64,000 bases of DNA from Tremella fuciformis (Eukaryota; Basidiomycota; Tremellomycetes; Tremellales; Tremellaceae). The notes under the pieces were generated by a model that was given only the letters and a program-made list of their open reading frames with translations, was not told where the DNA came from and searched no databases. The stretch is taken from positions 4,340,001 to 4,404,000 of the forward strand of contig CP136490.1 of assembly GCA_032768795.1 (NCBI GenBank), in the 5' to 3' direction. Each line of letters begins with the position of its first letter. Within the stretch, counting starts at the first letter, position 1. Positions 1 through 12,300 of the stretch are shown in pieces. Position numbers and translations under genes: made by a program.

Positions 1-1
1 A

Positions 2-307
2 TCTCACGGCGAGTCGACCACAGCACCGGTCTCCCAGGAGTCGAGGTCACCTACTCAGTACTCCTCCGCCCGGCGCTCGGAGATCCCAACTGACACGAAT
101 GCGCCATCGGGGTTCTCGCAAACACGCCGCAACACGGAGATGCCCTTCATGACTGCTCGTTCATCCACGAATGCCGGTCCTCCTATGCCAGGGTTTCCGC
201 GCTCTAACACGGGGAAGCCTGTGACACGAACCGCGGGATTGACCCTCTATGATGAGCCAAGCTCCCGGGCCTCCAGAGTCGCGCCCAACCTGCCAGATGG
301 GGCTTGA
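2..307 (+). CDS. C-terminal part of unknown Ser/Pro-rich protein (5' partial)
   Basis: Open frame from the window edge to a TGA at 305-307, 101 codons. It is rich in Ser, Thr, Pro and Arg and reads like a disordered tail, with pieces such as FSQTRRNTEMPF and PRSNTGKPVTRTAGLTLYDE. No domain is recognised and the start lies outside the window. Codon use fits the neighbouring genes. It could be the last exon of a larger regulatory protein, but nothing here shows its function. Confidence 0.45.
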   Translation, partial: SHGESTTAPVSQESRSPTQYSSARRSEIPTDTNAPSGFSQTRRNTEMPFMTARSSTNAGPPMPGFPRSNTGKPVTRTAGLTLYDEPSSRASRVAPNLPDGA

Positions 308-615
308 CATCTGTTCTGCACATTTCCCGCTGCTATCAGCACAAAGGCGCCAGTCATCATGTAGGCATGAGAATATTTCACACGGACCTGTAGACGTGGG
401 ATGCAGTCACTCGAGACACGTCTCGTTCCCAGTCATTGTGAAGACATTCCCCAAGCGTGTTCGTGCTTATCCTTTGAGACGAAGAAGGCGGTTACGGGGC
501 TCTCGTGTTCCCTGGAGTCACACAGTCACGATGAAGCCCACTCTTTTCCCAGCTTGACGCAGAAACGCTCCAGATTATCGGAGGGTCGTCGTGAGAATCG
601 AAGACACCTACCTGC

Positions 616-1353
616 ATGGCCCAGATGACAGCTCGGGGGCCGGCATATATAGAGACCGGTGTCTCTTTCTATCATCCCTCGGTAAACCTCTGTGCTACTT
701 CAAAGATGGAAGGGTGCAAAGACTGGTACATGCAGGACATCGAGGAAGGGGCGAGGCACGGCGACTGGGGCAACGGGTCCTTCTTCAATGTTTTAGCTAC
801 CTATCACCTCCAAGACACGGCCAAGTCTCGGAAGAGTCATCATCGCCATGGCCATAGCGGTCGCAAAGGCGATCGCAAACGTACGGATGAGCAGTCCAGC
901 AAGTCGACAAAGCCATCCAAACAGCATCATAGCAAGGTCAATGCGTTGCCATCGGGCAGCAACCCGGGGCAAGTGCACCCCTCCCACGGTCCGGCTGTGC
1001 CCAGCGCGCCCACGGAGGACCCTCGGCAAGACCCACGACTTGCAGCAGCTTTGGCTCAAGCCGCCTTTCAAGCCCAATCCCAGGATTCGACCGCTCGAGC
1101 ATCGGCGCTGCGAACCTATCCACTCCCAGGCTCTTCGTTTCCATCGAGGGGTCCCCCGGCAGCGACAACATTCACCAATGGCCCTGCGTCGACCGTAAGG
1201 ACTGATGCACAGCCGACTGGCCGGCACTTTCCGAGCTATGCGGAAAGTCAGTATCCCCGATTTCCAACCCAATGCACAGACTCTGCTGCAGCCCCGGGAT
1301 ATGATGCTGCCGAGGACTGGGCGGAGGAGAGCTTCGACGAGGCGGAGGAATGA
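616..1353 (+). CDS. Hypothetical low-complexity protein
   Basis: Single open frame of 245 codons from the ATG at 616. A second in-frame ATG at 706 (MEGCKDWYMQDIEEG) is the likelier start, because a TATATAG element sits at 646-652 inside the longer frame, at a normal distance for a promoter serving the shorter one (215 aa). The N-terminal third has aromatic and acidic residues (GDWGNGSFFNVLATYHL). It is followed by a His/Lys/Ser-rich basic patch and an acidic tail ending DWAEESFDEAEE. No family is recognised. It converges with the RTA1-type gene downstream. Confidence 0.5.
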   Translation: MAQMTARGPAYIETGVSFYHPSVNLCATSKMEGCKDWYMQDIEEGARHGDWGNGSFFNVLATYHLQDTAKSRKSHHRHGHSGRKGDRKRTDEQSSKSTKPSKQHHSKVNALPSGSNPGQVHPSHGPAVPSAPTEDPRQDPRLAAALAQAAFQAQSQDSTARASALRTYPLPGSSFPSRGPPAATTFTNGPASTVRTDAQPTGRHFPSYAESQYPRFPTQCTDSAAAPGYDAAEDWAEESFDEAEE

Positions 1354-1509
1354 TCCTGCAAACCCCTCTCACTTGAACATGTGATTATTGACCAGACGCG
1401 ACATCATAGGCTTGGCTCATGATGAGACTCTACATGCATATCAGTCTGAAGCCGGTCTGAGTGTCTAGTCGAGACACGTCTAGAAAGTGAGATCCTACGC
1501 TATCCCATA

Positions 1510-2767
1510 TCATGTAACTCGAGGTGTCTCTTTCGGCTCTCCGGGTAGATCTGTAGCGCTAGGAACTGCCGTCTGATCGCCCGCGACCGCCTCGATGCCG
1601 TCTGTCGCAGGCGCAACTCGAGTTTCGGGCGTGAGCCAAGCTCCAGGCCAGATTAAGACGTAGACTGAGATTCCGAGCCACAGCGGAAGGGTGTCCAGCC
1701 CGAAGAAGTACCGCTCGTGAGTCGCAAGGTAGCCGATGTATCTGCGAACGGTCAAAAGGGTCTATACGAAAGGGACAATTGAGCACTCACCCTTGGCTGA
1801 GTTCAACCGTACGGTATACGGAACGGATCTCAAAGCATATCGCTGAGAAGCCCAAAGCGAAGAACAGGGGTTTCCAGTGAGGGCGGTTGTACAGTTCCGG
1901 ATCCCGTCTTCGCCTGCCATGTCAGCCTGGCAATGCACGATGGCTGGCGACTCACAACCGCCAGAAGTACAAAAGCCACATGAACATGAAGAATGTGAAT
2001 GACGCCATCTGTGCTGCGATACCGGCCAGGAAGATGTGGCCTCCTGTCTCGGCTTGTTTCACATTATGTGACGTGGACAACCCGCCGCCTGCGGCTTGTA
2101 TCAGAAAGGTGATGACTGATGGTCAGGACGCGGTGTGCATGAGGAATTGGGCCTACTGTCGGAGACGATGAATGTCCACGAGACGTATTGGGGCTTGAGA
2201 GGACGCAGGTGACGGGCAGCATCCAAGTGGCCGACAATCCGACCGAGCAGAATGTAATCGCCTGCCAAGAAGGCGCAAGGCTGTGGAGTCAGCATGAGAT
2301 GAATAGGGACCAAGGTCACATACGGATAGGACCACAAAGAGGTACATCACCGTGTAGAGACCTGACGAATGCAAGTTTGTGCGCAACGCCAGCCTCAACG
2401 CGATGCCAAGACCTTCGAAGTATGAACCGATCACCAATGCCAGGAAGTAGTTTGCCCTCCACTTGATCGCCCCTGCATGTCAGCACCATCCAGGGATCAC
2501 ACAAACACATCTAGGGTAGAGCTCACGCCATGTCAAGAGCACTGCAACCAGAAAGTATAACACGAGCGCAAGAATGTTGATGGGTTTGCTGGGGATATAT
2601 CGAAATGGGTTACATGTGTCGGTGGAGGGGTCGGCCTGCACATGTCAGCGGCTCAAGAGATATGAGGAAGCCTGTCGACTCACGTATGGATCGGTGGGAC
2701 AGGTATAATCTCTCGCTGCCTGTGCCAATGTAGCGAGAGCGAGTCCAGAAAGCAATGCGTTTCGCAT
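1510..2767 (-). CDS. RTA1-family seven-transmembrane protein
   Basis: Seven exons were reconstructed by hand (2684-2767, 2527-2635, 2324-2472, 2157-2280, 1956-2115, 1791-1913, 1510-1741), giving 326 aa with all phases closing. The N-terminus is a hydrophobic signal-like segment (MRNALLSGLALATLAQA). Family landmarks follow: NPFRYIPSKPINILALVL, IGSYFEGLGIALR, PCAFLAGDYILLGRIV, SDIITFLIQAAGGGLS and EIRSVYRTVELSQGY. RTA1/RSB1/RTM1 relatives are fungal plasma- or vacuolar-membrane proteins linked to sphingoid-base export and resistance to membrane-active drugs; the substrate cannot be told from sequence. The tail from about residue 285 is hydrophilic. It is divergent from the FAD gene, with about 440 bp between the starts. 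Confidence 0.9.
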
Positions 2768-3208
2768 GTTTGAGGGAGTCGAGCGTGTTCTCGGCGACGA
2801 TGTATCCGATCGATGGTGGTATCGTCGCAGTGGTGAAGTCGATGACTGCACACTCAAAGCTGCCTACCGAGCGGATGATTCACAGATGGAGTCAAGCTCT
2901 TCCTGATACAACACAATGTAAATCAATGAGTGTGGTACGATGCGACCTCAGCTTTTGACCAACGCGGGCATCGATGGACTTTGACTAATGGCCGTGTGGC
3001 CGTGTTCCTGTTCGGGCCCCGGGAGAGAATAACCTAATCTACTGTAAACACCTTTGTCCCTGGATTTGATCCGATACCGGTTCCTGACTTTGAGGCATTC
3101 CCATCGGAGTCTAATGACGTCGGAGTGTCACTCACTCACGCCGAAGACGATCGACATCGCTGCACTTGTTACTTCGACCTTGACACCAACAACCACTGCC
3201 AGTGCAAT
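2768..3208. promoter_or_regulatory. Shared intergenic promoter region (RTA1-type / FAD gene)
   Basis: About 440 bp between two divergent start codons. It contains a short pyrimidine-rich stretch and no convincing ORF. No specific operator can be named. Confidence 0.4.
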
Positions 3209-5408
3209 ATGACGCCGCAGGTACAGCGAAAGAGGGTCTGCATCGTCGGAGCGGGCGCTTCGGGCATGTCAGCAGCGTATGCTCTGTCCCAACAGCCAGA
3301 CAAATTCGAGGTGACCGTATTTGACAAGGAGACCGATGCCGGCGGCATGGCGACATCGGTTGGTCAAGCCGTGTGCTAGGTCTGCCTATCAGGCTGATGT
3401 CACAGATCCCGATAGATGCCAAGAAGTATGGGGCAGGATACATCAACGACGGAGTTCAGGGCTGCAGCCCGCAGTTGTGAGCAATGTCTTTTGCGCACAG
3501 TACCGAGTCATGACCAAAACCCAGCTATAACACCATTAGGATGTTTGACATCTTGGGATTCAAGTAAAGCTTCGAAACTGTCCCCCGATGCCACCAGCTG
3601 AAGCCAGGCCCACTCCCGTTGGCATGCAGGTGTCTTTTGGCAAGGGCGACAAGTACTGGTCGAACGTCTACCCCACTCAGCTGTCGAGGAGCTTTGCCAA
3701 AGATATCAAGAAGTTTGGACGAGTACTCAAGATCGTCAAGTGAGTCTGGGATATCAGCGGTGGCCTAAGTCTGACCCGGGCAGAACCTTTGAAGTCATCT
3801 TCGCAATGGTCCCTGTGTGGCTGCTGCTCAAGCTGTTCAACTTTTCCAAAGATTTCGGTGACCTGATGGTCATGCCGCTCATAGCTTTGTTTATGTAGGC
3901 TTATTGACGGATCGAAAGATCTGGCTGATTCGGCAGGGGTGGGCTTGGCATCAATGGTCGCGAGAAGGCCTGATGAGACAGGTACCGGCCAGCAGACGCC
4001 TTATGTCTCCTCCGCTATCCTCGAGCGTATCTTCCTTGACCCTTCCATGAAGCTATTCGAGTTTGACGACAAGTCCCTCTTGGCAAGCATTCCAACTATG
4101 TACGGCTTTCCGAATGTAGGTCTTTCACGGCGGTGATGACTTGGTCTAATTCGCAGCTCCACGATACATATAAGGCATGGAAAGAGAAATGCGAATCCGG
4201 TGGGAATGTCACGTACAAGCTCGGCCATGAAATCACGCAGATCATTGAGCGCTCGAAGGGCAAGCTCATCGTGCAATACCGCGAAGCTGGGGCCTCAGAG
4301 ACCACCCGCGAATTCGATGAGCTCATTCTTGCTGTCGGTGAGGTGCACTCGAGCTGGTCAAGGGGGAAGCTGATAATCAAAAGATGCCGACAGTGCTCTG
4401 CGCATCCTGGGCAAGACCGCGACCTGGCGCGAGCGCAAGGTACTGGGCAATGTACTCTACCTGTGCGTCAGCAGTCAGACACCTACTGTCTTACTCATGA
4501 ACAGGTACGATGTAACCGTTACTCACAATGACCTCGACTACATGCAGAAGCATTACGAGACAGCATATAACCCGGAGCTCAATGCAAAGAGTCAGGGCAA
4601 AGACGACGATGAGGCATTCGAGTTTGCCGAGAAGAATTTCAGGCCGTTGTATTACATCAAGGAATACGAGGAGGACAAAAGCAAGATTGAGATGTCTTTC
4701 GACCTCACTCAGTCAGTCCTCCGTATCAGTTACTGCAGGGCAGCTGACGACCAGTTATCAACCTCAATTCCGCGGGACACCCCCCGCCGGTCCGGTCGAG
4801 ACCTCTACGCGCGCTTCCACCTCGTCAGACTCTACGGCCGTTTCACCCGATCCGTCTTCGAAAGAACACGCCAAGACAGGTGAAGAAGCCCGGACCGGAT
4901 CGGATCCAGAAGGCAAGGCGGAGCCCGAGATGCAAGACCATGTGTTCCAGACCATCTTCCTCGACAAAGACGGCTCGAGACAACTCTGGACGGACAAGGA
5001 GATCCGGTCGGACAAGCGCATCTACGAAAAGTGGTGGAAGCAACAGTCTCATCGCGCGCAGCACTACTACAAAGTCGTACCGTGGATGATGTTCCTCAAT
5101 GGGAAGAACCACACTCATTTCGCGGGCGCATGGACAATTCTCAACATGCACGAGCTGGCAGTGACATCCGGCTTCGCCGCTGCGTATCGGCTTGGCGCCA
5201 AGTACCCATTCTCTGACGATGATGGGTGCTCGAGACTGTTCAAGTTGTACCTTGCCGCATCCCACGGTATGAGGGCGGTCAGTAGCATCGTGACCCAGAG
5301 GAGGAATCGGCTGATACTTGCAGAGGAAGGAAGATCGAAAGGGCTTCTTCGCTTGATGCTGCAGACATGCAATGGAAGGCGGATTTGTTGTATATACCAT
5401 ACCTGTAG
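3209..5408 (+). CDS. FAD-dependent amine-oxidase-like oxidoreductase
   Basis: The start at 3209 is followed at once by a Rossmann dinucleotide fold: RVCIVGAGASGMSAAYALS with FDKETDAGGMATS, typical of NAD_binding_8 flavin amine oxidases. Exons read: 3209-3358, 3406-3476, 3525-3563, 3608-3739, 3784-3894, an exon ending 4115, 4157-4337, 4384-4462, 4505-4711, 4755-5266, and a short last exon. Conserved-looking blocks are YGAGYINDGVQG, GTGQQTPYVSSAILER, VPWMMFLNGKNHTHFAGAW and NMHELAVTSGFAAAYRLGA. It probably uses FAD; the substrate is unknown. Two places are uncertain. The junction after 3894 has no consensus acceptor in the right phase. The last acceptor is also unclear: an AGAG acceptor at 5325 gives a TAG at 5406-5408, whereas CAG at 5323 would run far into the opposite gene. 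Confidence 0.75.
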
Positions 5409-5409
5409 C

Positions 5410-8400
5410 TTAGTCGACCTCCATGCTATTCTTTTCTACCCCTTCGTCGCCCTTCTCCGGCTCCATTTCGACGTTGGCAGCTGGTGGATCGCTATTCTCA
5501 GGTCCAGCTTCAGTGGCGAAAGCAGCCGTGCCCTCCTTCTGGGTCGCTTCGGGGTGCTCTGGGGCAACGGAAACCTCAGACGACTCCGGCTCATCCGATT
5601 TCGCCATGACAGGGGTCTCGGTCGTAGCGGCTGGTTCAGTGACTGGCTCTTCTGCTTGCGACCGTGTTGCCAGCGGGTCATCTGCCTGCGTCGAATGATC
5701 ACGGACTTCCGCGACCTCGGCTACAGGTGCTGACGGCACGACGGCTTGCCTCCCTGCTTGATCTGCACTTGGCTCGACGCTGGGCGCAGCAACGGGAGCA
5801 TCGGCCGACATGGGGACAGAGTCGGGACCTGCAGGTTTGTGCTCGGACTGGTCAGCCGCCGCCGATCCCTCCTTAGCTTCTTCTTCGACCTTGGCGCTTC
5901 CGGGAGCCTTGAGTTCGCCCAGGGTGCCGTTGTTGAACTTGTTTCCACACTCGTTGCAGACTGAATCATCAGAATTTGTCTGTACAATGACGGCGACGAA
6001 AAGGCTCACGTGTCGACGGGCCTCCCGGTCCCATGCGCCATACCTTCAAACCCTCCCTCGCACAACCCTCACAGATCCTGCCTGCCACGCCCCTCTTCAA
6101 TCCTCTCTTTCGCAGGTCGGGTGTCCCGTCGGCCTTCAGAGCCTCTCCTTTTTGGCCGACCTTCTTGGTGAGGCCTTTCGCGCCCTGCTCGACCCGCTCA
6201 TCGAGATAGTCCAGGGAAACGGGCATCTCGAAAGTGATTGCCGGCTCTGGACCTTTACGTTTCGTTGCCGAGAGTTCGGGCGAGAGCGTTGTGGCTATGC
6301 CCACAACATCGTCAGGAGGTGGCGAAGCCGAATATAATGCCTTGGTGGATATCGGATACGGACGCAGGGCAAACCGGTCGGATATCGCCTCGAGTATGTC
6401 AGAAGGTGCAGTTTCCACTCGCATGCGCAGGAATTTGCGGCTCGGCACGCGGCGAAGCAGGTCCCGGAATCGTGTCTTCCGGCGTTCTCGCCATGTCTCG
6501 CGAGCCTTGGGCATCACTACAGAGACTGGTGGAGCGGTGGTCGGTGTCGGATCTGTTCTCGAGAAGGATGAGGGTGATTCTTGTAAAGCTATGGTATGCA
6601 CCTCGGCTTGCTCCACCACATTGATGATGGACTTCATTTGATGCCACACCTTGTCGTCGATGCCAGAGAGCCGTATGGTGACGGGTTGCAAGGGCGCGTC
6701 GGGAGGTACAAAATCTCTCGCTCCGAGATTGAGCAAAGACGGAAAATGAGGCGACCGACCAGCCGCATGTGGCGGGACGGGCGGGGGCTTGAGTGCCTCT
6801 ACGTTCTCCAATATCTCCTTCTTGACCTCAACAGCCACCGGATGTCGGGCTATGCCCAGCTGAAAAGCTGGATTGCCGAAAGGTATGCTTTTCCCTAATT
6901 CGGTCCAGTCAGGTTGCAGCCAACTTGGCGGTATCAGAGTCGAAAGAAGTACAGTGCCCGGTTCGGGCTTCATCCCGGGCAGAAGTTCGAGTCCCGAAGA
7001 AGGGGGCAGTTCCACCGCTGGCTCGACCGGAGGTGGGGTCGGATCCTTCGGAGGCGGCGGGCTAGCAGCCTTGACGGGCTTGCCAATGGATTGACGCGCT
7101 CGTGTCCTGCCGCTGACAGAAGCCGGCTCAACAGCAAGAGGTGTTGCAAGTGAGTCACCTATCCGCTCCGGAATCGCCTCCTTGATGGGCTGTCCTGATT
7201 GTTGCGAAGCAGGAGCTGGGGCAGATGGCGTCTGGGTGGGAGGCGACGCGGTCACCCAGTCCCCGCCTACACGTGAGACGAAAGAGTTGTGGCCGAGTGG
7301 AAGGAGATATTTTTCCGTTGGCAATTCGCGGAAGGCCACGAGCAGAAAAGGTGGCGGGATAGGGTAAACTGGTTTTGGAGGTGGTGGAGGTGGCGGATGT
7401 AGCCTCATGATCGGTGGCATCTGCGGGACGGAGCCTGCTGCCTGGCTCGGTGGAATGGGCGGCGGCATCTGTACGGCGGCGTCTGTACGGACTTGCGTCG
7501 TGGGCGGTGGCATGGGCAATACATTCGCATTGGTGCCGGAATCGATACTGGCAACAGGGTCGATCGTTGGAGCTGAAAGCGGTGATTGAAGAGGCGCTAC
7601 CGACGCGACATCCGATCTGTCCGCATGTTCTGCAGTCTGAGGTTGAGTGTTGGTGACTCGGGGTTCGTGCGCTGTAGAAGCAGGTATAGGCCCGCCGCCC
7701 TCCTGCGGGGGCCCTTTCATGTCTACATCGCTGTCGTCATCAGAATCAGTCGCTGAAGCTTTCGATGCTTGGTTGACGGGGGCAGGTTCTGGAACCGGGG
7801 GCGCCGACGAACGAGAAGGCGTCACGACTGGGGGAGGCGGAGGACGCGGAGCAGCGGGCCGAGCAGTAGTCGATGAAGACGGACCCGACGGCGTTGGTCC
7901 CGAAACGGATGTGGATGGAGGGTCAGGCGTCGGTCCAACATCTTCCCCTCGTCCAAGCTTTGCCACAGCTCGGCCCAGCTGGCTCAACTCCTCCTTGGAA
8001 GCCTGTTGGCGCGCTGCTTTGTGGATCAAGACAGCGAGCCAGGGGTTCTTGGCAGCTGCTCGATTGACCCTTTGAATGAGGACTGGATCCTGAGAGACCG
8101 ATCAGCCTCGTCTGCCAAGCCGACTCTCACTTACGACTTCTTGCCGACCTGGTGGGCGGATAGGAGGCCGATCTGACCAAGATCCGGATGACGGGGCATT
8201 CGGTCGCGGCATAGGAGGTGGGCGTTGAGGCAGAGGCCCCGCAGGCCGGACAGTGGTATTGCTCAACCGAGGCTTCTTATTGGTCGCAGCGTCCATATCC
8301 GACTTCCTCTTCTCCTTGTAGTCCGATTTGATCCTCTGCACTTTCGACCCTGCTGAACGAGGTTCTACGAACCGTCCGACCCATAGCTCCGTGTCCGGGA

Positions 8401-9052
8401 AAACCATGGGACCGATGCTTAAAGTGACTCTGGCGATGCAATCGATCTCGTGTGCCGGGGGCTGGTTCTCCTTCTCCTTCCCTTTCCCCTTACTTGATCC
8501 GAATTTGACAGCCTGGCCGGCGGATTCATCAGGAGGGTTGTTGGTCGCAGTGGCGCTTGAGCTGCCACTAGCGGTCGGGCCATGGTACTCTGGGTTTGGC
8601 AGGGGGTGGATGGGTGGTGGCGGGGTGGGGAATTGAAATGTGGATCGGGGAGGTAGGCGGGTCCGCGGTCTACTGTGCGAAGGGATGGGCGGATGAGAGA
8701 AAATATGCGGCAAGAGGTGATTGATGTGGTGGATCCTACTCTGGGTCAAGGAGTAAGAGGCGATCAGGCTGTCGGCGATAGAAAGAAGCGATGGTCCTTC
8801 GGGGGCAATGGAGTCGTCTGCGCGAGGCTCATTATCGTCTTCACTGACTGAAATCACAATGTCGGCAGGCTCTTCGCCATGAGTCGGGGCGCCCTCTGCG
8901 GCATCGAGTTGAGGGGCCGTACGCGTTCCAAAATATGTCACCTCATCAACTTCGAACCCATCCTCCCCGACCAGCTGAGGGTGGTCTTGCGCCGGCAGAC
9001 TCAGGTGGGAGCCGGCAACATGAGTCAAGTTCCGAATAGCCCTTGTCGCCAT
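5410..9052 (-). CDS. Long proline-rich protein with C-terminal GATA-type zinc finger
   Basis: Three exons (8135-9052, 6010-8089, 5410-5960) give 1182 aa with consistent phases. Near residue 1000 the exon 2/3 junction rebuilds a GATA-like finger: CEGC, then a spacer containing WRMGPGGPST, then CNECGNKF (C-X2-C ... C-X2-C). The N-terminal half has a possible structured patch (IDCIARVTLSIGPMVFPDTE) and a helical segment around the exon 1/2 junction (LIQRVNRAAAKNPWLAVLIH). The middle is Pro/Ser/Thr-rich, and the acidic tail ends in MEVD. Such fingers occur in DNA-binding factors and in fungal chromatin-complex subunits; which applies here is not visible. The stop is 1 bp from the proposed stop of the convergent FAD gene. 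Confidence 0.75.
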
Positions 9053-9332
9053 CTCTGGGTCTCCAGGAAGCTTGCTCGTCGCCGGCTGTCAGACAGGTTG
9101 GCCTAAGAATGATATTCCAAGTAGGTCTGTGCGATCATTCGGTTGTCCAAGCCAATCACGTGACTGTACTGGGGTGGCCAAAGCGCGCAGCTACTCTATA
9201 CTGTATGTACTCAACGGTCACTATCAAGCGCCTTGTATGAGGCTCGTATATTACTGAGGTCAACAGGGCGCAGCAGCCCCGGCCTGATCCGCCGGTGAGC
9301 AGAGCTGCTGCGCCTAGATTGGTCGAGCCGAC
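9053..9332. promoter_or_regulatory. Divergent promoter with CCAAT and TCACGTGA sites
   Basis: Head-to-head promoter of the GATA-finger gene and the Mdm1-type gene. A CCAAT at 9152-9156 abuts a palindromic TCACGTGA at 9156-9163. CCAAT is the classic Hap-complex site and TCACGTGA is a Cbf1/bHLH-type E-box. The functional link is inference. Confidence 0.35.
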
Positions 9333-12300
9333 ATGCACGTCTCGACAGCGGCCATCGGGCTAGGCGGCCTCCTATTTGCCTTCGTTGTGCCCGGCCTTTC
9401 GATCCTGCAATCGATACTCCTCGCCCCAGCATTTGCTGCCCTAGTCTTGATACTTGTAATAGCGGCAGCTTGTCATGTGCTTCTCAGGAGGGAGGCAACG
9501 GGCTTAAATGGCGAGCGACGGCGAATCAGCTTCGTCAAGCAATTATCGTTTACAACCGAGTCAGCCTGGTCCGTGGTGCTGACCCGGGCTCTTTGGGAAG
9601 ACGCCCCCTCGCCGAATCTGCAGAAGTCTACGGCCAAAGAGTCTCAGTCGAAACTGGGTGATCGGCTCGACAATGTGCTCGAACTCGTCAAGCAGAGCTT
9701 TGTGCTCTCCTGGTATGGTCGCATCTCCCCATCAGCGGCCTTTCCAGTGGCGCTTGAGAGGCTGTTGCGAAGAGTCCTGGTAGATTTTGGTACCCGAGCG
9801 CAAGCGGTTGACTGGGCGCCGATCCTAGCTACCAAAGTCGTACCGCTACTCAGCGAGCATCTACACCACTATCGCACCGTCGAGCATCTCGCTGTTCAGG
9901 CATCAAGCAACAAGCCAGACACACTGCCTTTGCCGCTTCCACGCCATTCACACCCTGCACTCCGAGAGTCTGCGGAAGCGGACTCGGTATCTGCGTCACC
10001 TAACATCGAAGATCATCTCAGACAGATCGCGGACCGCGTCGTGAAGTCAATGCTGTCACTTGAGAACGATTCGATGGTGATAAAGGTGTTGGTGCGCGAG
10101 ATCATCGTGGGAACAATCCTGGTTCCTGTGTTCGATATGCTCTGCGATGGAGATTTCTGGAATCGCCAGATCGACGAACGAGGAGGTCGCTATCTTCACG
10201 AACAGTGATTACTCAGGTCATCCGAGAGGTTTGCGCTTACAGCATGTAGGAAACAGGTCAACAAATTCCTGCTTGCCCTCTCAACTCTACCGCCGGCCGG
10301 GAAAGTAGAATCCCCTGTCTCACGGAAGTCATCGCAGTTGACACACGCCTCGACCATTTCTGCTGAGTCCACCTCCCAACATTTTGATGCCTTTATTCGG
10401 TCTATCTCGAAACTCAAATCGCTTGGAGAAGCCAGAAGACTGCGGTCTGATATCGAGCGGGAGCTGCGACTTGCTCATAGCCGCGCAAATGCACCCGTCC
10501 ATGGTGACCAGGACAAGCAGCGTAGACGGTCGGCGAAGTATGTGCAACGACTGGATAGGGCAAAATATCAGGTGGACCTCCGGATATCATTTCTGAGCGG
10601 TTCGCCTCAGGAGATGCACTCGTCACAGTCTGGTCCGGTGCATGACGTGCAAGGGACGCCGATATACCTCGTCGAAGTCCTGAGCGACCCATCGTCATTG
10701 GCATACTGGCTGGAGTTCATGGAAAGGCGAAACAGATCGAAGCTCGTGCAATTTTGGTTGGCGGTTGAGAGTTTCAAGACCCCACTTGTTGTGCAAGAGA
10801 CCGTATCCGACCCCCTGAGCGGTTCCTCGAGTGATGTCTCTATCAACATCGGAGCTACGGACCTGAGTTTCCTGTTCGAGGCATACATGCGGGACGACAA
10901 TCCGAGACTCGATATTCCTGCTCGATACCTAGCCGCTATCGAAACGGCGACAGCCAATCCGGGTAACATGGATCATCGGGTTGTCGCACAAGCTCTTCTA
11001 GCATCCCAGCACGCGGTCGTTGAGCAGATGCGTGACGACGATTGGCCTTCGTTCCTCAGCAGCGACTTATACATAAAGACAGTGGCAGATTTGCGCAAGG
11101 TCCCGACGGCGGCGTACCTCCCTCGCACCACAAGGGCGGTTTCTGAGGGCCCTACTCTGACGGCACCAGGGCCTGTCAAGCCCAGACGGCAATTCAGCAA
11201 TCCGGTTCGGACGGTAGAGCCAGTCTCGCCAACACCACTAGCTGCCAGAACGTCGAACGGCATAGTCGCTGTTGCGAACAGTGGTCCGGACGTTCTCGCT
11301 ACCCCGGTTTCTCTGACTAGAAGGTCCAGTCATCTGGAAGCATTGATGTCACCGACAAATGGAGACGAGCCTTTCACCTTTGGGCGGAAGCTCTTCGACG
11401 AGGACGAGAACACGATATCGCATCCCTTGGCAACGAAAGAAGCGGATGATCTCACCGAAATCAACAGGATGGATGCGATACAAGCAGCGCTGAATGACAT
11501 CATCGCATCCGACGACGTGGCTGCACGGGAAGCAGTTTCGAACTCGAAGTTTGACGATGGCGTCGGTGCCAGCATGTCTTCCTCCCTTGTCATCCCGCGA
11601 CCTAAGACGCCCCAGGAAAAAATCTCCTCCCGCAGCCTGGAGGATCTGAAAAACATCCGCCCTTTGTCTACACAGACGTTTGCGTCGTCTTCTCGTTCTC
11701 AGGTGCCGTCGGCCCCTCAGAATTATATGGAAACGGACCAACTCTTGTCGACAAAGGACTCGACGATGCATCAGCGGGGCCTCTTTCAAGAGGACATCCT
11801 TGCCGACGACGAGATCAGCGACTTTGCGGCGCAGGAGGCAGATGTGCAAGATGTCGTGCAGCTGGCTGCTCCGGGTGACCTTCAGCTATCGGTGGAGATA
11901 GCTAGGCTGCAAGACAAGATCCAAGATCTGGTTCAGCAAGATCATCTCCTCGACAACCTGATTCGACAGGCTGAATTGACTGGAAGTCAAGCCGAGTTGC
12001 GCATCCTTCACCGATCTCAATCTTCGGTCAGACGGGAGCAGCGCACCGCTATTTTGCAGAAGGCCCAATTCGAACACCAGGAGGAAGAAAATCGACTTCA
12101 ACCTGGCCGCACTCGCGTGATCATCCCGTCTTCTGTGATAACTGCTGAGGACGGCGATCACGGTAAACAGGTAGTGAGATATACAGTGGAGGTTACACAA
12201 GTCAATGACGATGGCACTGTCGCTCTGAGCTGGATGGTCGCGAGGCGCTACAACCAGTTCTTCGAGCTGGACAGGGCTCTGCGCGAATGGGCAGCAACGT

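Noticed and set aside
5410..8075. Many plus-strand ORFs of 60-175 codons
   Set aside because: They are mirror frames of the Pro-rich GATA-finger gene, whose exons join in phase and carry the finger.
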